64,000 bases of DNA from Cylindrobasidium torrendii FP15055 ss-10 (Eukaryota; Basidiomycota; Agaricomycetes; Agaricales; Physalacriaceae): the NCBI GenBank assembly GCA_000934385.1, contig KN880450.1:124001-188000 (forward strand), read 5' to 3'. The translations under genes were made by a program, and so were the position numbers. The notes below the pieces were generated by a model that was not told where the DNA came from, made no database searches, and worked only from the letters and a program-made list of their open reading frames with translations. The stretch's first letter is position 1. Each line of letters starts with the position of its first letter. Shown piece after piece: positions 23,266-36,115 of the stretch.

Positions 23266-23696
23266 GGACAGGAATCAAGTCAAGCGAATCAGAGTCTTGG
23301 ATGCGAGCCGACCAATCGATATTGGACCATTGTATCCTATGTTAAGAATCTGTTTTTATTTAATTTCGTGGCCTGTACTTGTATATATACTTATATACAG
23401 GATATGTTACACACCAATCGTTTAGGATGCTTGTGGCTCCCGGTGGGCTTTTAAACTCTGATCTGAAGCGAGCGCGTAACTGAGCACGTGATCATGTTTT
23501 GTGGCTTTCAAAATTCAGTTGCCAGTAACAACTGAACTCGTGGATTGGGCAGACTGATTATTCAGAGCATTGGCATTGTCGTATCTTGGTTAACGCAACG
23601 CTGGAGCTTCATCACATTGCGCGCGTTCGAGCCTCGAGGCACCTCTACCTGGTTCCCGTTCATCCTTCTTCACTGTCACGACGTCTTGAGACCACT
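23266..23696. promoter_or_regulatory. Spacer between members C and D
   Basis: 431 bp, AT-rich near 23330-23410 (tatatatactta), with no coding signal; presumably the 3' end of C and the promoter of D. Confidence 0.35.
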
Positions 23697-24738
23697 ATGG
23701 ACTCTTCCCCTCCTCAAGAAGAACAGGATGTCGCGGCCCGCCTCTGTTTGCTTTCTACAGGAGTCAGTTTACTTGGCCTGACAGCAGCGGAAATATCACA
23801 CGAAGTGAGTTCCTCTGGATAGCTCCATGGCCAGTCACCCAACCATTGACATTGATACTTTGTATCTAAGTTTGAGTCTATGAAGGATGCGGCAGGGGTG
23901 GTTTCATCCGAGGATATGGACATGTTCTATGCCTCCGCGCGACTTCTACCAGACATCGACAAGACGTTGCCTTCATTGCTTCGCGCAGAGCTAGTTTGGC
24001 ATAGTCTCCCTCGGAAACAAGGAACGATGATTGACGGAAAGGTCGGGACAATAGACCTGCGTACCTGGGATCTTGTCCCCATCAGAGCGGACTACGAGGT
24101 GCGTGTCCACTGGGCCATTGGACAGTATACTGACGGATACGTGCTAGTGCACTTTCTGCGTAGACCGTGGGTATTTATGTGAATATGAGTGCCGCACCAG
24201 TCCAGGAAAGAAGAAATGTCGGGAATGTCGACTCCAGAATCATGTCTGCGATATGCAAGGGCGACGCGACCAGCGACGATCGGTTCAGCCTACTACCACT
24301 CGGTCCACTCCTAGTAGTATCATATCTGGAGGTACGAAACGCAAGTTGGCGAACACCGAGGCGTCCACAAGTGGGAAACCGGTCAAGATGCCCAAGGCAG
24401 CAACGGAAACCCCTTCAACAACCGCATCGTCACAAATTAAAACTGTACAGTCCAGCATCATGAAGACTCCCGCCTCGGCGGCAGGGCCAGCGCATGTTGA
24501 CCTCTCGTTTCTTGAAAATGAATCCCTCCGCGATATCTACACTTCAAAGTGGAAGAATCATGCCAGAAGGGCGAAACTGCACGAATCACGCGTCAAACAG
24601 TCGCAGCTCGAGCACGAAAAGAAGCACGAACTCATTCAAAAACTGCAGAAGGAGCGAGAGGACAAGACACATGCACTGAACAATCTTCGGATGAAAGTAG
24701 TTCGTTCTGTGAATATTTCCAGAGATTTGAGAGTTTAG
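23697..24738 (+). CDS. Zn(II)2Cys6-type cluster protein, family member D
   Basis: Exons 23697-23804, 23871-24098 and 24148-24738, all phase 0, give 308 residues. Exon 2 is 228 nt, exactly as in member B, and has the core LLRAELVWHSLPRK and TWDLVP. Exon 3 begins with CTFCVDRGYLC, 12 residues (one of them an extra Cys), then CRECRLQNHVC. A Ser/Thr linker follows, then a C-terminal coiled coil rich in Lys, Glu and His (HEKKHELIQKLQKEREDK). It lies between C and E in the same orientation, so tandem duplication is the simplest origin. The divergence in the linkers says the copies are not recent. Confidence 0.8.
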
Positions 24739-24849
24739 ATATTCACAAAGCTATGATCTTGCTGAATATTTGGTCTGTACATGCAATTTGACATTATACT
24801 TATAACATTGCCACTACACCGGGTGGAAGGCCGTATGAGGTAACAAAGG

Positions 24850-26112
24850 ATGATCACCGAGTTTCCCACGCTCCGAATGTCTCTTTTGAACCTCCATGAT
24901 CCTGCAGAAAATCCTGCGCTGCTCACTCAGGACGATATAGACTTCTTTCAGAAGGGTATTTCTTGGAGCGACTCAGATTGTTCAAACAGTGACATTAACG
25001 CCCGTTCTTTGAACCTTGCCGTGAGTGCCTCTTTATGTCGCCTCTTTTCTTTCAGGTTTCGTTTCTCAACTAGCTCCAAGTATTCTAATGCCAAAGACTC
25101 GGGGGAGGACCTCGATATCAAGAGCATTTATGATAATGCTACCAAGCTATCTCATGCAGAACAGGCCGAACTATCGACAGAATTAAGAAACGCGCTTGTA
25201 TGGACAGGCTTCAGCCGACGGGCTGATCGCGATATCCAGGATGGCATGGTGAACAATGTGTGCGTAACCGATTGGGATCTCGTTCCCGTCGTGTCCGAAG
25301 TGCAGGTTCGCGTGTCTTCATTGACACGGGAACATCTGATTGACCGTTTTCCTCAGTGCACGCCGTGTAGCGCCGCGCACTTTCGATGTGAATATGTGCA
25401 GGCTTTAGCCACAAAGCCAAGGAGCTGTCGCGAATGTACACTGCGTGGAAAGACGCCATGCGATGCCGACTTAGCCCAGGCGCAGTACGATGCTCCTTCA
25501 CCCTTGACCCCCGCTTCCGCCAGTGGTACTAAACGTGCTTCATCGAGCTCACTGTCCCCCGACCGACGTGCAAAGACTCGGAGGCGGCAACCTAAAGACA
25601 CGGGGTTGAATGGCGAATTTTGGCAGATGCCTGCGCTTTCAGAGTCGGGCACTAGCACCGAGCGGGTTACAAGGAGGTCTTCTACCATTGCAGGGAGTGC
25701 AAGAATGGATAGGTCTCCGTCATACACTCCCACAAGCCCACTCCCATCCGTTTCTCAACCGCCTTCACCACGGCGGAGATCGGCGAGTCCGACCCTTCCT
25801 TCTAGTACGACAAACGGAGTGGATACCACCACTGCCTCCGACCAACCACAGAGCGCCGACATGTTGAATGCCGATACACTGAACCTGTGCTCAAAGAACA
25901 CGCTCATAGACCTAATCAATGCATCGAATGCAATTATTGCAGCACGCGAGGCGGAGTGGCAGAAGTGGGAACAAATGGAAACCGAAAAGTGTGCAAAGGA
26001 GGATGCATTGCTGCTGGAATTGAGGCGGGACACAGGGCGCGCGGAAAGGCGGATAATCGCGTTGGAGGATGCGCTGATACGAGTGACGGACGAGTTTGAC
26101 GACGATGGATAG
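24850..26112 (+). CDS. Zn(II)2Cys6-type cluster protein, family member E
   Basis: Exons 24850-25020, 25081-25305 and 25357-26112, phase 0 throughout, give 383 residues. Exon 2 has the core LRNALVWTGFSRR and DWDLVPV. Exon 3 opens at CTPCSAAHFRC, 12 residues, then CRECTLRGKTPC. Next come a Ser/Pro linker with an RRAKTRRR-like basic patch, then a coiled coil (AREAEWQKWEQMETEK...). The acceptor after CTCCAAG at 25080 was chosen because it aligns the exon 2 start with members B and C. The alternative acceptors at 25055 (TTTCAG) and 25072 (CTAG) exist but break this alignment. Only 111 bp separate it from member D. Confidence 0.78.
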   Translation: MITEFPTLRMSLLNLHDPAENPALLTQDDIDFFQKGISWSDSDCSNSDINARSLNLAVSASLCRLFSFRFRFSTSSKYSNAKDSGEDLDIKSIYDNATKLSHAEQAELSTELRNALVWTGFSRRADRDIQDGMVNNVCVTDWDLVPVVSEVQVRVSSLTREHLIDRFPQCTPCSAAHFRCEYVQALATKPRSCRECTLRGKTPCDADLAQAQYDAPSPLTPASASGTKRASSSSLSPDRRAKTRRRQPKDTGLNGEFWQMPALSESGTSTERVTRRSSTIAGSARMDRSPSYTPTSPLPSVSQPPSPRRRSASPTLPSSTTNGVDTTTASDQPQSADMLNADTLNLCSKNTLIDLINASNAIIAAREAEWQKWEQMETEKCAKEDALLLELRRDTGRAERRIIALEDALIRVTDEFDDDG

Positions 26113-26317
26113 GCCTAGCGATGACTGGGAGCCCGTGTATACTTCGTTGTGTGCTTTCCTTGTTGAAGATTTTCTGTATACCCAAGCAAAAGACCAAGCG
26201 CTATCCTCTCGGATTAAAGATCAAAGCTTTATCATTGGACTTCTGAGAGAGCGAACGCACCTTCTGGTGGAGACTGGCAGCTTCTATGCTCAAAGCTGGC
26301 TTGGTTGGCGGCTCTGA
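26105..26317 (+). pseudogene. Short open frame overlapping member E end
   Basis: A 70-codon frame begins inside the last codons of member E in another frame. Its middle (TQAKDQALSSRIKDQSFIIG) looks like the coiled-coil ends of the Zn-cluster family. It could be a decayed copy, an alternative last exon or chance. No start signal or intron support exists. Confidence 0.25.
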
Positions 26318-26719
26318 TAACAATAATAAGCTGTCCAAAGGACCAACTCTTGATTTCAATGGCAGCAACAAGAAACCAGATACAGGTCAAGCGCAAGTTT
26401 CGCGCATCCTTCAACGGTTTGGCGGCACACGCCAGCAAGTCCCGTCACAATGATGTGGTTGAATCCTCATAGCAAATACAATTATGGGTCAACAGCCCGC
26501 GCATACAAAAGCCCAACCCAGCCAGGCATTCGAGGTTAGTTAGTAACGTATATGGCATGAAGTTGAAATCGAACCGGTGAACCCTACATAGAAACACCTG
26601 ATAGCATGTAACAGTAAGTATGGTAGAAGTAAATAACGCGGCTCGTGAAGTCATCAAGAATTACAAGAGGTCAGCGAGTATACATGGTCTGTCCGAATCT
26701 CTAATCGAGCGCAAAGTGT
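26318..26719. other. Convergent intergenic region
   Basis: 402 bp between the plus-strand cluster and GPC1. No accepted coding signal. A tRNA-like TTCGA near 26570 has no cloverleaf around it. Confidence 0.3.
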
Positions 26720-28472
26720 TCATTGTTGCTTCAGCTTTCCATCGTGCAGTGCGGCGTCTAGAAGGTCGGCACTGGACTCTGTCGCGACTTCTGCCAGGAG
26801 CTCTCTTGACTCCAGTCTTGGCGAGGATGAATCCGACAAGCCGGAGTCATCGTCCGATGGACTTGTACGCCCGGAACGACTCGCTGTGGCCTCTGCTAGC
26901 TCCTTTCGCATCGCCTCTAGCTCGCGTTCGAACCTACACAGATAAGGTTAGCTACACTTTTCAGTGGCATGTAAAATTAAACTCACTTTCGCCCAAAGAC
27001 CTCAATGTAGTAACCTCCACCATTCCAAACGCTGACAGAGAAGATGAAGATGATGTAGGCCGCGCTCCATCGCGCACTGTCGTAAAGCACGAAGACAGCC
27101 GGAAGCTCGGTCAAAAGGGTGTACACTGCAAAGAACATGAGCTATCTGTTGTGGACGTGATGAACTACGTACGGAATTGGCCAAACATGAAGGTGATGCT
27201 GCGGTACTGTTCGGGGATAGATGAAAGGGTGCGCCCGATAGCACCACGTTTGTCGTTGAGCATCCAAGAAAACGACGTAGTACGCTGGCCAGACATAATC
27301 TTCTCGCGCCTATCCACAAGAAGAAACTGAAGTAGGTTAGCGAGGTAGAGAACAGCAAAACAACCATGCCCACCTTCCAATACATCAACTGCCATGCAAC
27401 ATCTGCCAGATATGTCAAGTTCAAGTCAAATGCGGAGTGCCAATGATGAGCGTACAGATTCCGCCACTGAGCAAAAGAGCCTTGCCAGGGTGCATATGAG
27501 GCAACTCCTTCAAGGCAGGGAATCGGTCGGAAGCATTGGGGTAGAAGTGGCTAGGGGGGCTGAGTACAAAACCTCATTGCCTCGAGGTACAAGTAGCTCA
27601 CCGAATCACCGTAAAGGTCAAGGGCGCATAGATGTGCACAAAAAGTGATGTCACTTTGTCCTGGTCATGGAAGACCAGGCTGTTTCTCCACGTAATGACG
27701 GCGTTGGCGAGAGAGCCATTGGAAAGGCAGTAGCATGCGACGAAGAGCGGAACGTTTCCAGGGAGAATCCAGAGATACACGAAATTGAGGATGGTGGTAA
27801 AATAGCACAGGTCGAACAAGAAGTAGTGATATGCGCGCTTCTTGTATGTGTACGCGCGCAGTGGTAGGAGATATATGCCCAGGACGGTGTAGGCAATGTG
27901 TATCCACCTTCCCGCCATTAGTCAAGTAACAGTATACGGTCGATGCGACTCACTCAGGAGCCATGCCGAAGAGCAATGCGGTGAAGAGAACAGACATCAC
28001 GCCGAAAAAGAACGATATCTTCTCCCGCGTACGAATGACCTTGGCTGATTGCCATTCCTCAGACAATTTCGTTACACGAGTCGAAATCTGGGGAATCCTA
28101 GGGTTAGCCGATACGCATGTCGCGGGGCTGACTTTTCGAACCTTGAGTTTGAAGTTTTTGATTTCACGGTCCAAATTCTCGGCCAACGCATCTCCCTTCA
28201 GCTCTGGTAACTTGAAGCGCTCCTCTGCCTTCAACTTCAACCGATCGCTATGCTTCTGTAGCTTCCGTTGCAAGAGGTCGACATGAGAATCAAAGAACGT
28301 TTCAAAGGTATCTGAGAAGAAATAAGAGTCATCCAAGACAAAGTGTGGCTAACGACGCACCGAGTAGTGTGAAGCCTCCCGACCAATCCGACATGTCGTC
28401 GCGTACACTTTGTATGCGCCGCATATATTTAAAGTCCTTTATTGGTGACTTGGGCGAGTCTTTACGCGACAT
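26720..28472 (-). CDS. GPC1: Glycerophosphocholine acyltransferase
   Basis: Acylates glycerophosphocholine to lysophosphatidylcholine with acyl-CoA, a phosphatidylcholine recycling step, in an internal membrane. Nine exons (28472-28361, 28311-28133, 28087-27954, 27907-27602, 27550-27456, 27402-27374, 27326-27173, 27125-26987, 26933-26720), all phase-consistent, give 453 residues. The family signature is clear: RAYHYFLFDLCYF, then ITWRNSLVFHDQDKVTSLFVH, then the cytosolic RREKIMSGQRTTSFSWML and SARWSAAYIIFIFS. The N-terminus is a charged coiled stretch, and the C-terminal about 60 residues are Ser/Asp-rich and probably disordered. One exon is only 29 nt. It is divergent from ADE12. Confidence 0.93.
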
Positions 28473-28668
28473 GGTGCCGAGTGTGATAGAGGGAGTCGTG
28501 AAGGTGGCTAACAGCCGCGAGGCGCTGGCGGTTGATTAGCTTAGTCATTGATCAGTGCACGCTTGTCGGGGTTCGGGCCGCGGGCGACAACTGTCAACTG
28601 CATATCGATTCCGATCTTCCGCACCTAGTCTGATACTCTCAACTGGTTCAAAAGAGTTAGCCTGCACA
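28473..28668. promoter_or_regulatory. Bidirectional promoter, GPC1 and ADE12
   Basis: 196 bp separate the two divergent start codons; both promoters must overlap here. Confidence 0.45.
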
Positions 28669-30230
<1,562 letters not shown>

Positions 30231-30435
30231 AGAAAATATGTAGAAGTATGTTATCCTTATCAAATATTTTGCTCGGAAAATGGCAGAGAACCAAATTATC
30301 TGTCGAAGTGTTTACAGCCTGGAGGCTGGAGCCACCTAGAAAGTGTCGATCGCGTCGTTAAGCACGTGTATCGTCTTGTTCACCTCTTGAACACGACCAC
30401 CACGACAACCGCGCAGGCATAACCTCTGGAGTGCT

Positions 30436-31440
30436 ATGGCGAAGATAATATCGAGATTCGCAAAGTCCTTCTTTGCCGTGATCGCTGCGCTTGTATGCTT
30501 TGAAACTCCTGGAGCGCCGGCCTGAATTTATTGATTGGTAGCCAAGTTCCTTCTTGCCACTGTGCTCTTCTTCCATCCGCCTATGCGCGCGTACATCGAT
30601 CCTTGGACGGGCGATGTGTTTGGGGAGGGCGGTGTTGAGCAGTACTTCAAAGCAGCCACACCCACAGAGAAAGTGCACTCCCTGAATAAGGGTAGTGTGC
30701 ATGGGGAGGTGATTATGCCTAAGCTAGGGAATGCTACTGCAAAGTGCGTTGCATGTCATATGTCCACGTCTTATGAGCTCAGAATACCACAGAGCGGCAC
30801 TGGGACGCGCGACATGGAAGTTGCTGTGCGTATTTAGTCTGTCTGAACGTTCCTCATTAGCTCATCCTGCAACAGACACACAATGACCTTGCGCTACCCT
30901 GAAGTCGGCACTATCCATCCCATTAATGTCTTGTCATTCTGACCATGAAAACGGTAGACACCATCGCCTGATGAACGCGAAGCACTCGATTCCTACTTCC
31001 ATCTCTTGTCACGGCTATACCCTTGTGTGCGTGTCTACCCCTCTATGTAAGTGAAGAAAGCTGAGTTTGCACTCGCTGTAGGGCGAATGCGCGGCAGAAT
31101 TCCAGCAACTACTTGCAAAGTATCCCCCGCAGACTTCGTCTCGCAAGGCTGCTTCACTATGGTGTGTATTCACTGTCTTGGCTCTCATCCTACACACCCT
31201 TTACACATCCTTTTTCTTATCCCGAGCCAATCAAATCCCAGGTTATGCGATGTCCACAACAAGGTGAACAAACGCCTGGGTCATGCACAATTCGACTGCG
31301 CCCATCTCGACGCCGAATACGACTGCGGTTGCGGTGACGAGCCCATTATAAACACGAAGGAGCCAGACGACATGGAAAATGAGTTGCCTCCCGACGCTGA
31401 CGAACTTACAGGCGTGAAGATGATCAAGGGAGGCCGTTAA
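30436..31440 (+). CDS. ERV2: ER FAD-linked sulfhydryl oxidase (Erv2 type)
   Basis: Catalyses disulfide formation in the ER lumen, passing electrons through FAD to oxygen. Seven exons (30436-30492, 30547-30743, 30793-30825, 30876-30903, 30958-31026, 31082-31161, 31242-31440) give 220 residues. The N-terminal segment is hydrophobic (AVIAAL then FLLATVLFF), fitting a signal anchor. The ERV core shows LGRATWKLLHTMTLRYPE, YFHLLSRLYP then CGEC at 128-131, and LWLCDVHNKVNKRL, which binds FAD. An intron separates the first active-site Cys from the Gly. The tail has CGCG near the end. The N-terminal two exons are the least certain; the rest agrees in phase. Confidence 0.92.
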
Positions 31441-31699
31441 CTTCTTCTATCTAGTTGACCTTGCATACATTATTTATCGTTGGATAATTCGGACATTAAC
31501 TTATATCACGGAGGAGTACATAATCCACTGCTTGTCTCGACGGGCAACATGCATATGGCAAGGATATGGTGTTGGCCTGCGAACATTTGTACTTGGATTT
31601 TTGGATTTGGATGTCTGGATCCGAGTGCAATGACGCGCAACACGATCGCGATCCTCATCGCTGGCAGTTGGCCGCGATGCGTCTCTGTCCAACGCAACA

Positions 31700-32944
31700 A
31701 TGTCCAAACAATTTCCTGCCCTCAAAAATGACCTCCTCCTACGCGCCGCCCGCGGTACGTGCTCACTGGAATACCGACGAACATCTTCTCACTATCGTAC
31801 CAGGAGAGAAAACGGAGCGTGCACCCGTATGGATTATGCGTCAGGCTGGCCGCCATCTTCCAGGTCGGTATTTCCCTGCAAACGTTCTGTCTTTTTTCTC
31901 TAAAACATGAACCCCTCCTCCATCATAGAGTTCATGAAGCTCCGCGAAAGCCATGGTTTCTTCGAGATTTGCCAAACACCATCGCTTGCGTGCGAGGTGA
32001 CCCTTCAGCCTGTGCGACACTACACCGGCCTACTCGATGCCGCCATCATCTTCAGCGACATCCTAGTCGTCCCGCAAGCCATGGGAATGCATGTCATTAT
32101 GCAGCCTGGACCACATTTCACGGAACCGCTGAACACGCCAGAGGATGTCAAGAAACTGAAGGCGAAGGTGGACGTGCAGGAAGCGATGGAGCTTCGAACG
32201 GTCTTTGAGGCAATCACGCTCACCAGGACAGAGCTTGCTGGCGAAGTGCCACTTATTGGATTCTGCGGCGGACCGTGGACACTGTTCGCGTACATGATTG
32301 AGGGAGGTGGGACCAGGGCGTGGAACAAGGCGAAATCCTGGTTGTTCAAGTACCCCGAAGAGTCGAAGGCGCTTCTGGATCAAATCACGACGGTTTGCAT
32401 TGATTTCCTAGTCGCTCAAGCGCATGCTGGTGCCCAGGTACGTCTCTGTATGTCTCGATCTATGTTAACCTGACTGGGAAATCAGCTCTTACAAGTGTTT
32501 GACACCAACGCAGGCGAGCTCACCCCATACGACTTCTACACATTTGTCTTCCCATCTCTCCAACGCATCGGCAAGGAGGTCAAGGAGCGCCTCAAAGCTG
32601 ACGGCTACGATGTACCCATGACACTCTTTGCCAAATCCGCAAACTATGCTATCGCCCACTGTGCAGAGAATACGGTGTACGACGTGCTGGGGCTTGACTG
32701 GAGGATAGAGGGCTCTGAGGCCCGCACGCTCGTGAACGGAAAGACTGCCCTCCAAGGCAACCTGGACCCCGACATTCTGTACGGTGGACGAGATGGCATC
32801 GAAGCTGCGGTTAAGCGTACGGCGGAGAGCTTTGGCGATTCGGGAGGATGGATAGCAAACCTTGGGCATGGGATTACGCCTGGCGTAAAGCCAGAGGACG
32901 TCGAATGGTTCTTCCAATGTGTGCATAAGTATTCCAAGCGTTGA
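31700..32944 (+). CDS. HEM12: Uroporphyrinogen decarboxylase
   Basis: Decarboxylates uroporphyrinogen III to coproporphyrinogen III in cytosolic haem synthesis. Four exons (31700-31754, 31804-31863, 31929-32437, 32486-32944) give 360 residues, the usual size. Signature elements are PVWIMRQAGRHLPEF (exon 2-3), the FSDILVVPQAMG loop with its catalytic Asp, GFCGGPWTLFAYMIEGG, and GHGITPGVKPEDV near the C-terminus. All phases agree. The start ATG follows the common CAACAATG context. Confidence 0.96.
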
Positions 32945-33313
32945 AAGCTATAGCCACAAAAAGAAAGACATGTAAGAGTACTATGTACACCTTTACACAC
33001 TGTTGTATTCCCTATTACTATGACATTGCGCGCGCCCTGCGACTTCCTTCTTATCACTCAACAGACGCGTTTCTTGACGTATGTACCATTCGATTCCGAA
33101 AAACCATAAATAATCGTACTTGCACCTCGACCTAGATTTATGATACAGACCATTGACAGATGATGTGGTAAGGTAAGAGAGGAGCGATGCAAGATACGAT
33201 AAAACAAGGGCGTGGGTTGGAAGTACACAGACAGGGAGTAGAGGTATAATAGCATGAAATCGTATTTGGGTGAGTGGCGAAGCGCAAGAAAAGAAGACAA
33301 AGAAAACGGGCCC
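32945..33313. other. Convergent intergenic region
   Basis: 369 bp between HEM12 and VTS1 3' ends; no coding signal. Confidence 0.3.
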
Positions 33314-35152
33314 TTAAGCAGCTGCACCGGCGGGCTCCTCAAGACCCATCTTCTTCCTGACCAGCTCAAACGTCTTGAGCATCTTCCTCCTCGCTCCCAG
33401 CGCCGCAACACCCTTCGCATCGAGCGCAGCGTCATCCATCATAACCATGTCCTTCCAGTGCATGCCTTCGAAGTTGGGCGTGTATTTGTGTAGCCTCAAG
33501 CTACGCAACCAGGCGGGAATGTCGGATAACAGTGTCGGGTCCACTTCCTCCTCTCCCTTCGGCGCCGGACTACCCCCAGCACCATTTGGCTTGGAGTTGT
33601 TCATGGGCTTCGGTGCGCGCCGTTGCTGGTTATTGTTCATCATCCCATTCTGCTGCTGTTGCATCATCCAGTTCTGTCCAAAGCCGTTGGCGGCCATCTG
33701 CGCGGCTAGCATCTGAGTCTCCGGGGTGATGCCCATGACGCTGAGCATGTTATTGAACGGACTAATGGGTGGCACGCCACCCATGCCTTGCATGTTCTGG
33801 AGGTTCTGCATCCCGAGAGGACTGCCGAGACCCATGCCCATGCCGAAACCACCCATGGGCATACCCAAGCCGTTCATGCCAACATCGCTGCCATTCGCAG
33901 AGAGGCCAGGGCTCCGCATGCCATTCAGGCCATTCGGACTGCCCCAGTTCGCGTTTCCGTTGCGCGCCTTCGAGTGGGAGTCGCCGTTGGGACTTCCAGG
34001 ATTTTTGTTGTTACGCCTGTGAATCGTGGGGTCACCCATCATGGGCACTCCCGGCTGCTGCTGAGATGCCTGGCCCCAGTCGTTGATAGAGGGCTCAGGG
34101 GCAGCACGGCGCTCCTTGGGGAACATCTGGATCGCAGGCGTATTGACCATGCTGGCCCAGCTCTCAGCCGCGGGCAGCGTAACTTCGTTATTCGCGCGAG
34201 GCGAAGAGCCAGTGAACTCTGTGCTTTTAGGGCGTGAATTCATCGAAATCTCCTGACCCGACCCGTTGGCTTCTGGCAGCTGGGAGAGCTGAGAACCCCA
34301 AGTCGTGGGGCGGCCATCGGGGCTCGAGGCGAGGACAGGCGCCGAAATGCGGTGGGCAGCGTTACTGGCTTTAAGTTTGGCCCGCTGTGTCGCAAGAGTC
34401 GAGGCGGCATCGCCGCCCGAAGCTACGGCCGAGTCGGGGGAGAGGAAGTTGGAGGCGCTGGGATCCAGGGCCAGGGACTGGCGATTGAAGTTGCGTGCGG
34501 TGGGCGACGCGGCGGGCGGCATGCCAGACTTGAGGCCAGGGCTCTTTAGCTGAGCCAATTTGGCCTCCATCTGGTTCTGCATGGAGCCTAGGATCATCCA
34601 TCAGTGGTCTGGCAGATGGGAAGCAGGGTGGACACGCACCCATAGCCGGACTGAGGAGGGCCGTCATCGGGTCCGACCTGGCCATTTGCTGAAGAACGGT
34701 AATAAAGAACCGGATTTGAACTTGAGTAGAGTGTTGGAGAAGGCTGTAAAGAGCGGCTGTGCGCTCGGCTTCGGAGAGGACCTTGAACCATTGCTCGATG
34801 GCGCTGAGTTCCTCCTTGAAATTGACATCGAGAGAAGCCGCCGCCATTTCTTCCAGAGTAGCATCATAGCTTTGCAGATTTTCAAACCATTGGTCGAGGG
34901 CTTCGGCTAAGTGGCGCGACGGGATAAGCGCCTGAGGCGGGAGGAGAAGAAAAAAAGACACGCACCTTCAGGCGTCTCGAACATGCGAGAGCTGCTTACG
35001 AGCTCGCTCGTAGGACGGCCATTCGGACCGACGCCGGGACGAGGAGAAGACGGCACTGGGCCGATACGAGTCGGGCCAAGCGACTGGCGAGCAGCATTGC
35101 GCTCTTGACCGGGAGACGGGCTGCGACTAGTTGGAGGGGGACGAAGGCTCAT
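33314..35152 (-). CDS. VTS1: SAM-domain RNA-binding regulator, VTS1/Smaug family
   Basis: Binds stem-loops in mRNAs and recruits deadenylation machinery. Three exons (35152-34966, 34906-34640, 34587-33314) give 575 residues. The N-terminal helical region ([40 protein letters not shown]) matches the conserved fungal Vts1 N-terminal domain. A long disordered middle is rich in Asn, Gly, Met and Gln. The SAM domain is at the C-terminal 75 residues: [40 protein letters not shown] and [14 protein letters not shown]. The basic GARRK segment fits the hairpin-binding surface. Confidence 0.93.
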
Positions 35153-36115
35153 GTTGACGATGTGCAAGAATGAATAGAACTCAGGCTCCTTGATCCAGCC
35201 GCGCCTGTCGGTTGCCTGATGATGGTTGTTGGAAACCAAGTGTCACGACCGAATCGCTTTTGATAGACTGCCTATTATGTAACCCATCCTTATTGTCTTC
35301 ACTTCCAACAAGGTAAACACCTTTCTAAGACACTAGACAAGCATTCCTTATAACGCGCACGGGCCATTTCCAGCGCCCCCATTGTCCGGCCGCCCTAGTC
35401 GGCGCTGGCAAGAATAAAGACGGGTCAGTCTAGACTTCTGCCTCATGGCCGATGGCGGCCCCATCAAAGCCGACCCGTTCTCCTCGCCGTACTGTACGTA
35501 CTTCAAGTCCTGTAATAACCGCCCAGAAATCGACACGTATATCATTAAAGGCAGCCCGGTGGCAGCCACAGCTGTGTGGTTTTTGACCGCTTCAATCATT
35601 CAGATCATCACGAGTTATCCCAAAGTCATCCCAACTCGAGACGATTTAGCATATAATTTAACAGTAGGCAAGACTGATGGTGCCCGAGCCCCAAGGCTTG
35701 AATACCCGCCTCTGTCGACTCTTGCTGACTGCAATACGTTGTCCTAACCGTGGTCGACGCATTGGTCGTGCTACCAACATATAAGTACGGATTCAATGTG
35801 AAGGTTTCAGTGGAAGGTTAGTCTTGAGCCGGCCGTCCTTCAGGTCGACTCGCATGACTCGCTATGTAACCTAGACTAGGATGGGGCTCCCTCGGCCATC
35901 CAATCTACACTGTCTTGACTTCATGGCTGCGCGGCTGGTCACAGATCATGCCACTCTGTTCACCAACTCAATTCAAACCTTGAGCATACAACGGTCATAC
36001 GCCAGCTCAGTGCCGCATATAAGCATACTCACGCAAGCTTGCCACCCCCACTCCCTCTGCTTCCTAGCCAAAGTCAAGCTCATCGTCCAACATCGCAGAC
36101 ATACCGCCATCAACG
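35153..36115. promoter_or_regulatory. Long divergent intergenic region
   Basis: 963 bp between VTS1 (minus) and the small gene at 36116 (plus). A 100-codon frame at 35445-35747 has no recognised domain, no intron support and is listed as rejected. Confidence 0.35.

Noticed and set aside
26555..26590. TTCGA-type loop on minus strand
   Set aside because: Flanks do not pair and no cloverleaf can be drawn.
33726..34237. Several plus-strand frames rich in Met, Pro and His
   Set aside because: Shadows of the low-complexity middle of VTS1.
35445..35747. 100-codon plus-strand open frame between VTS1 and the small gene
   Set aside because: No recognisable motif, no intron signals and no conserved start; could be real but unsupported.
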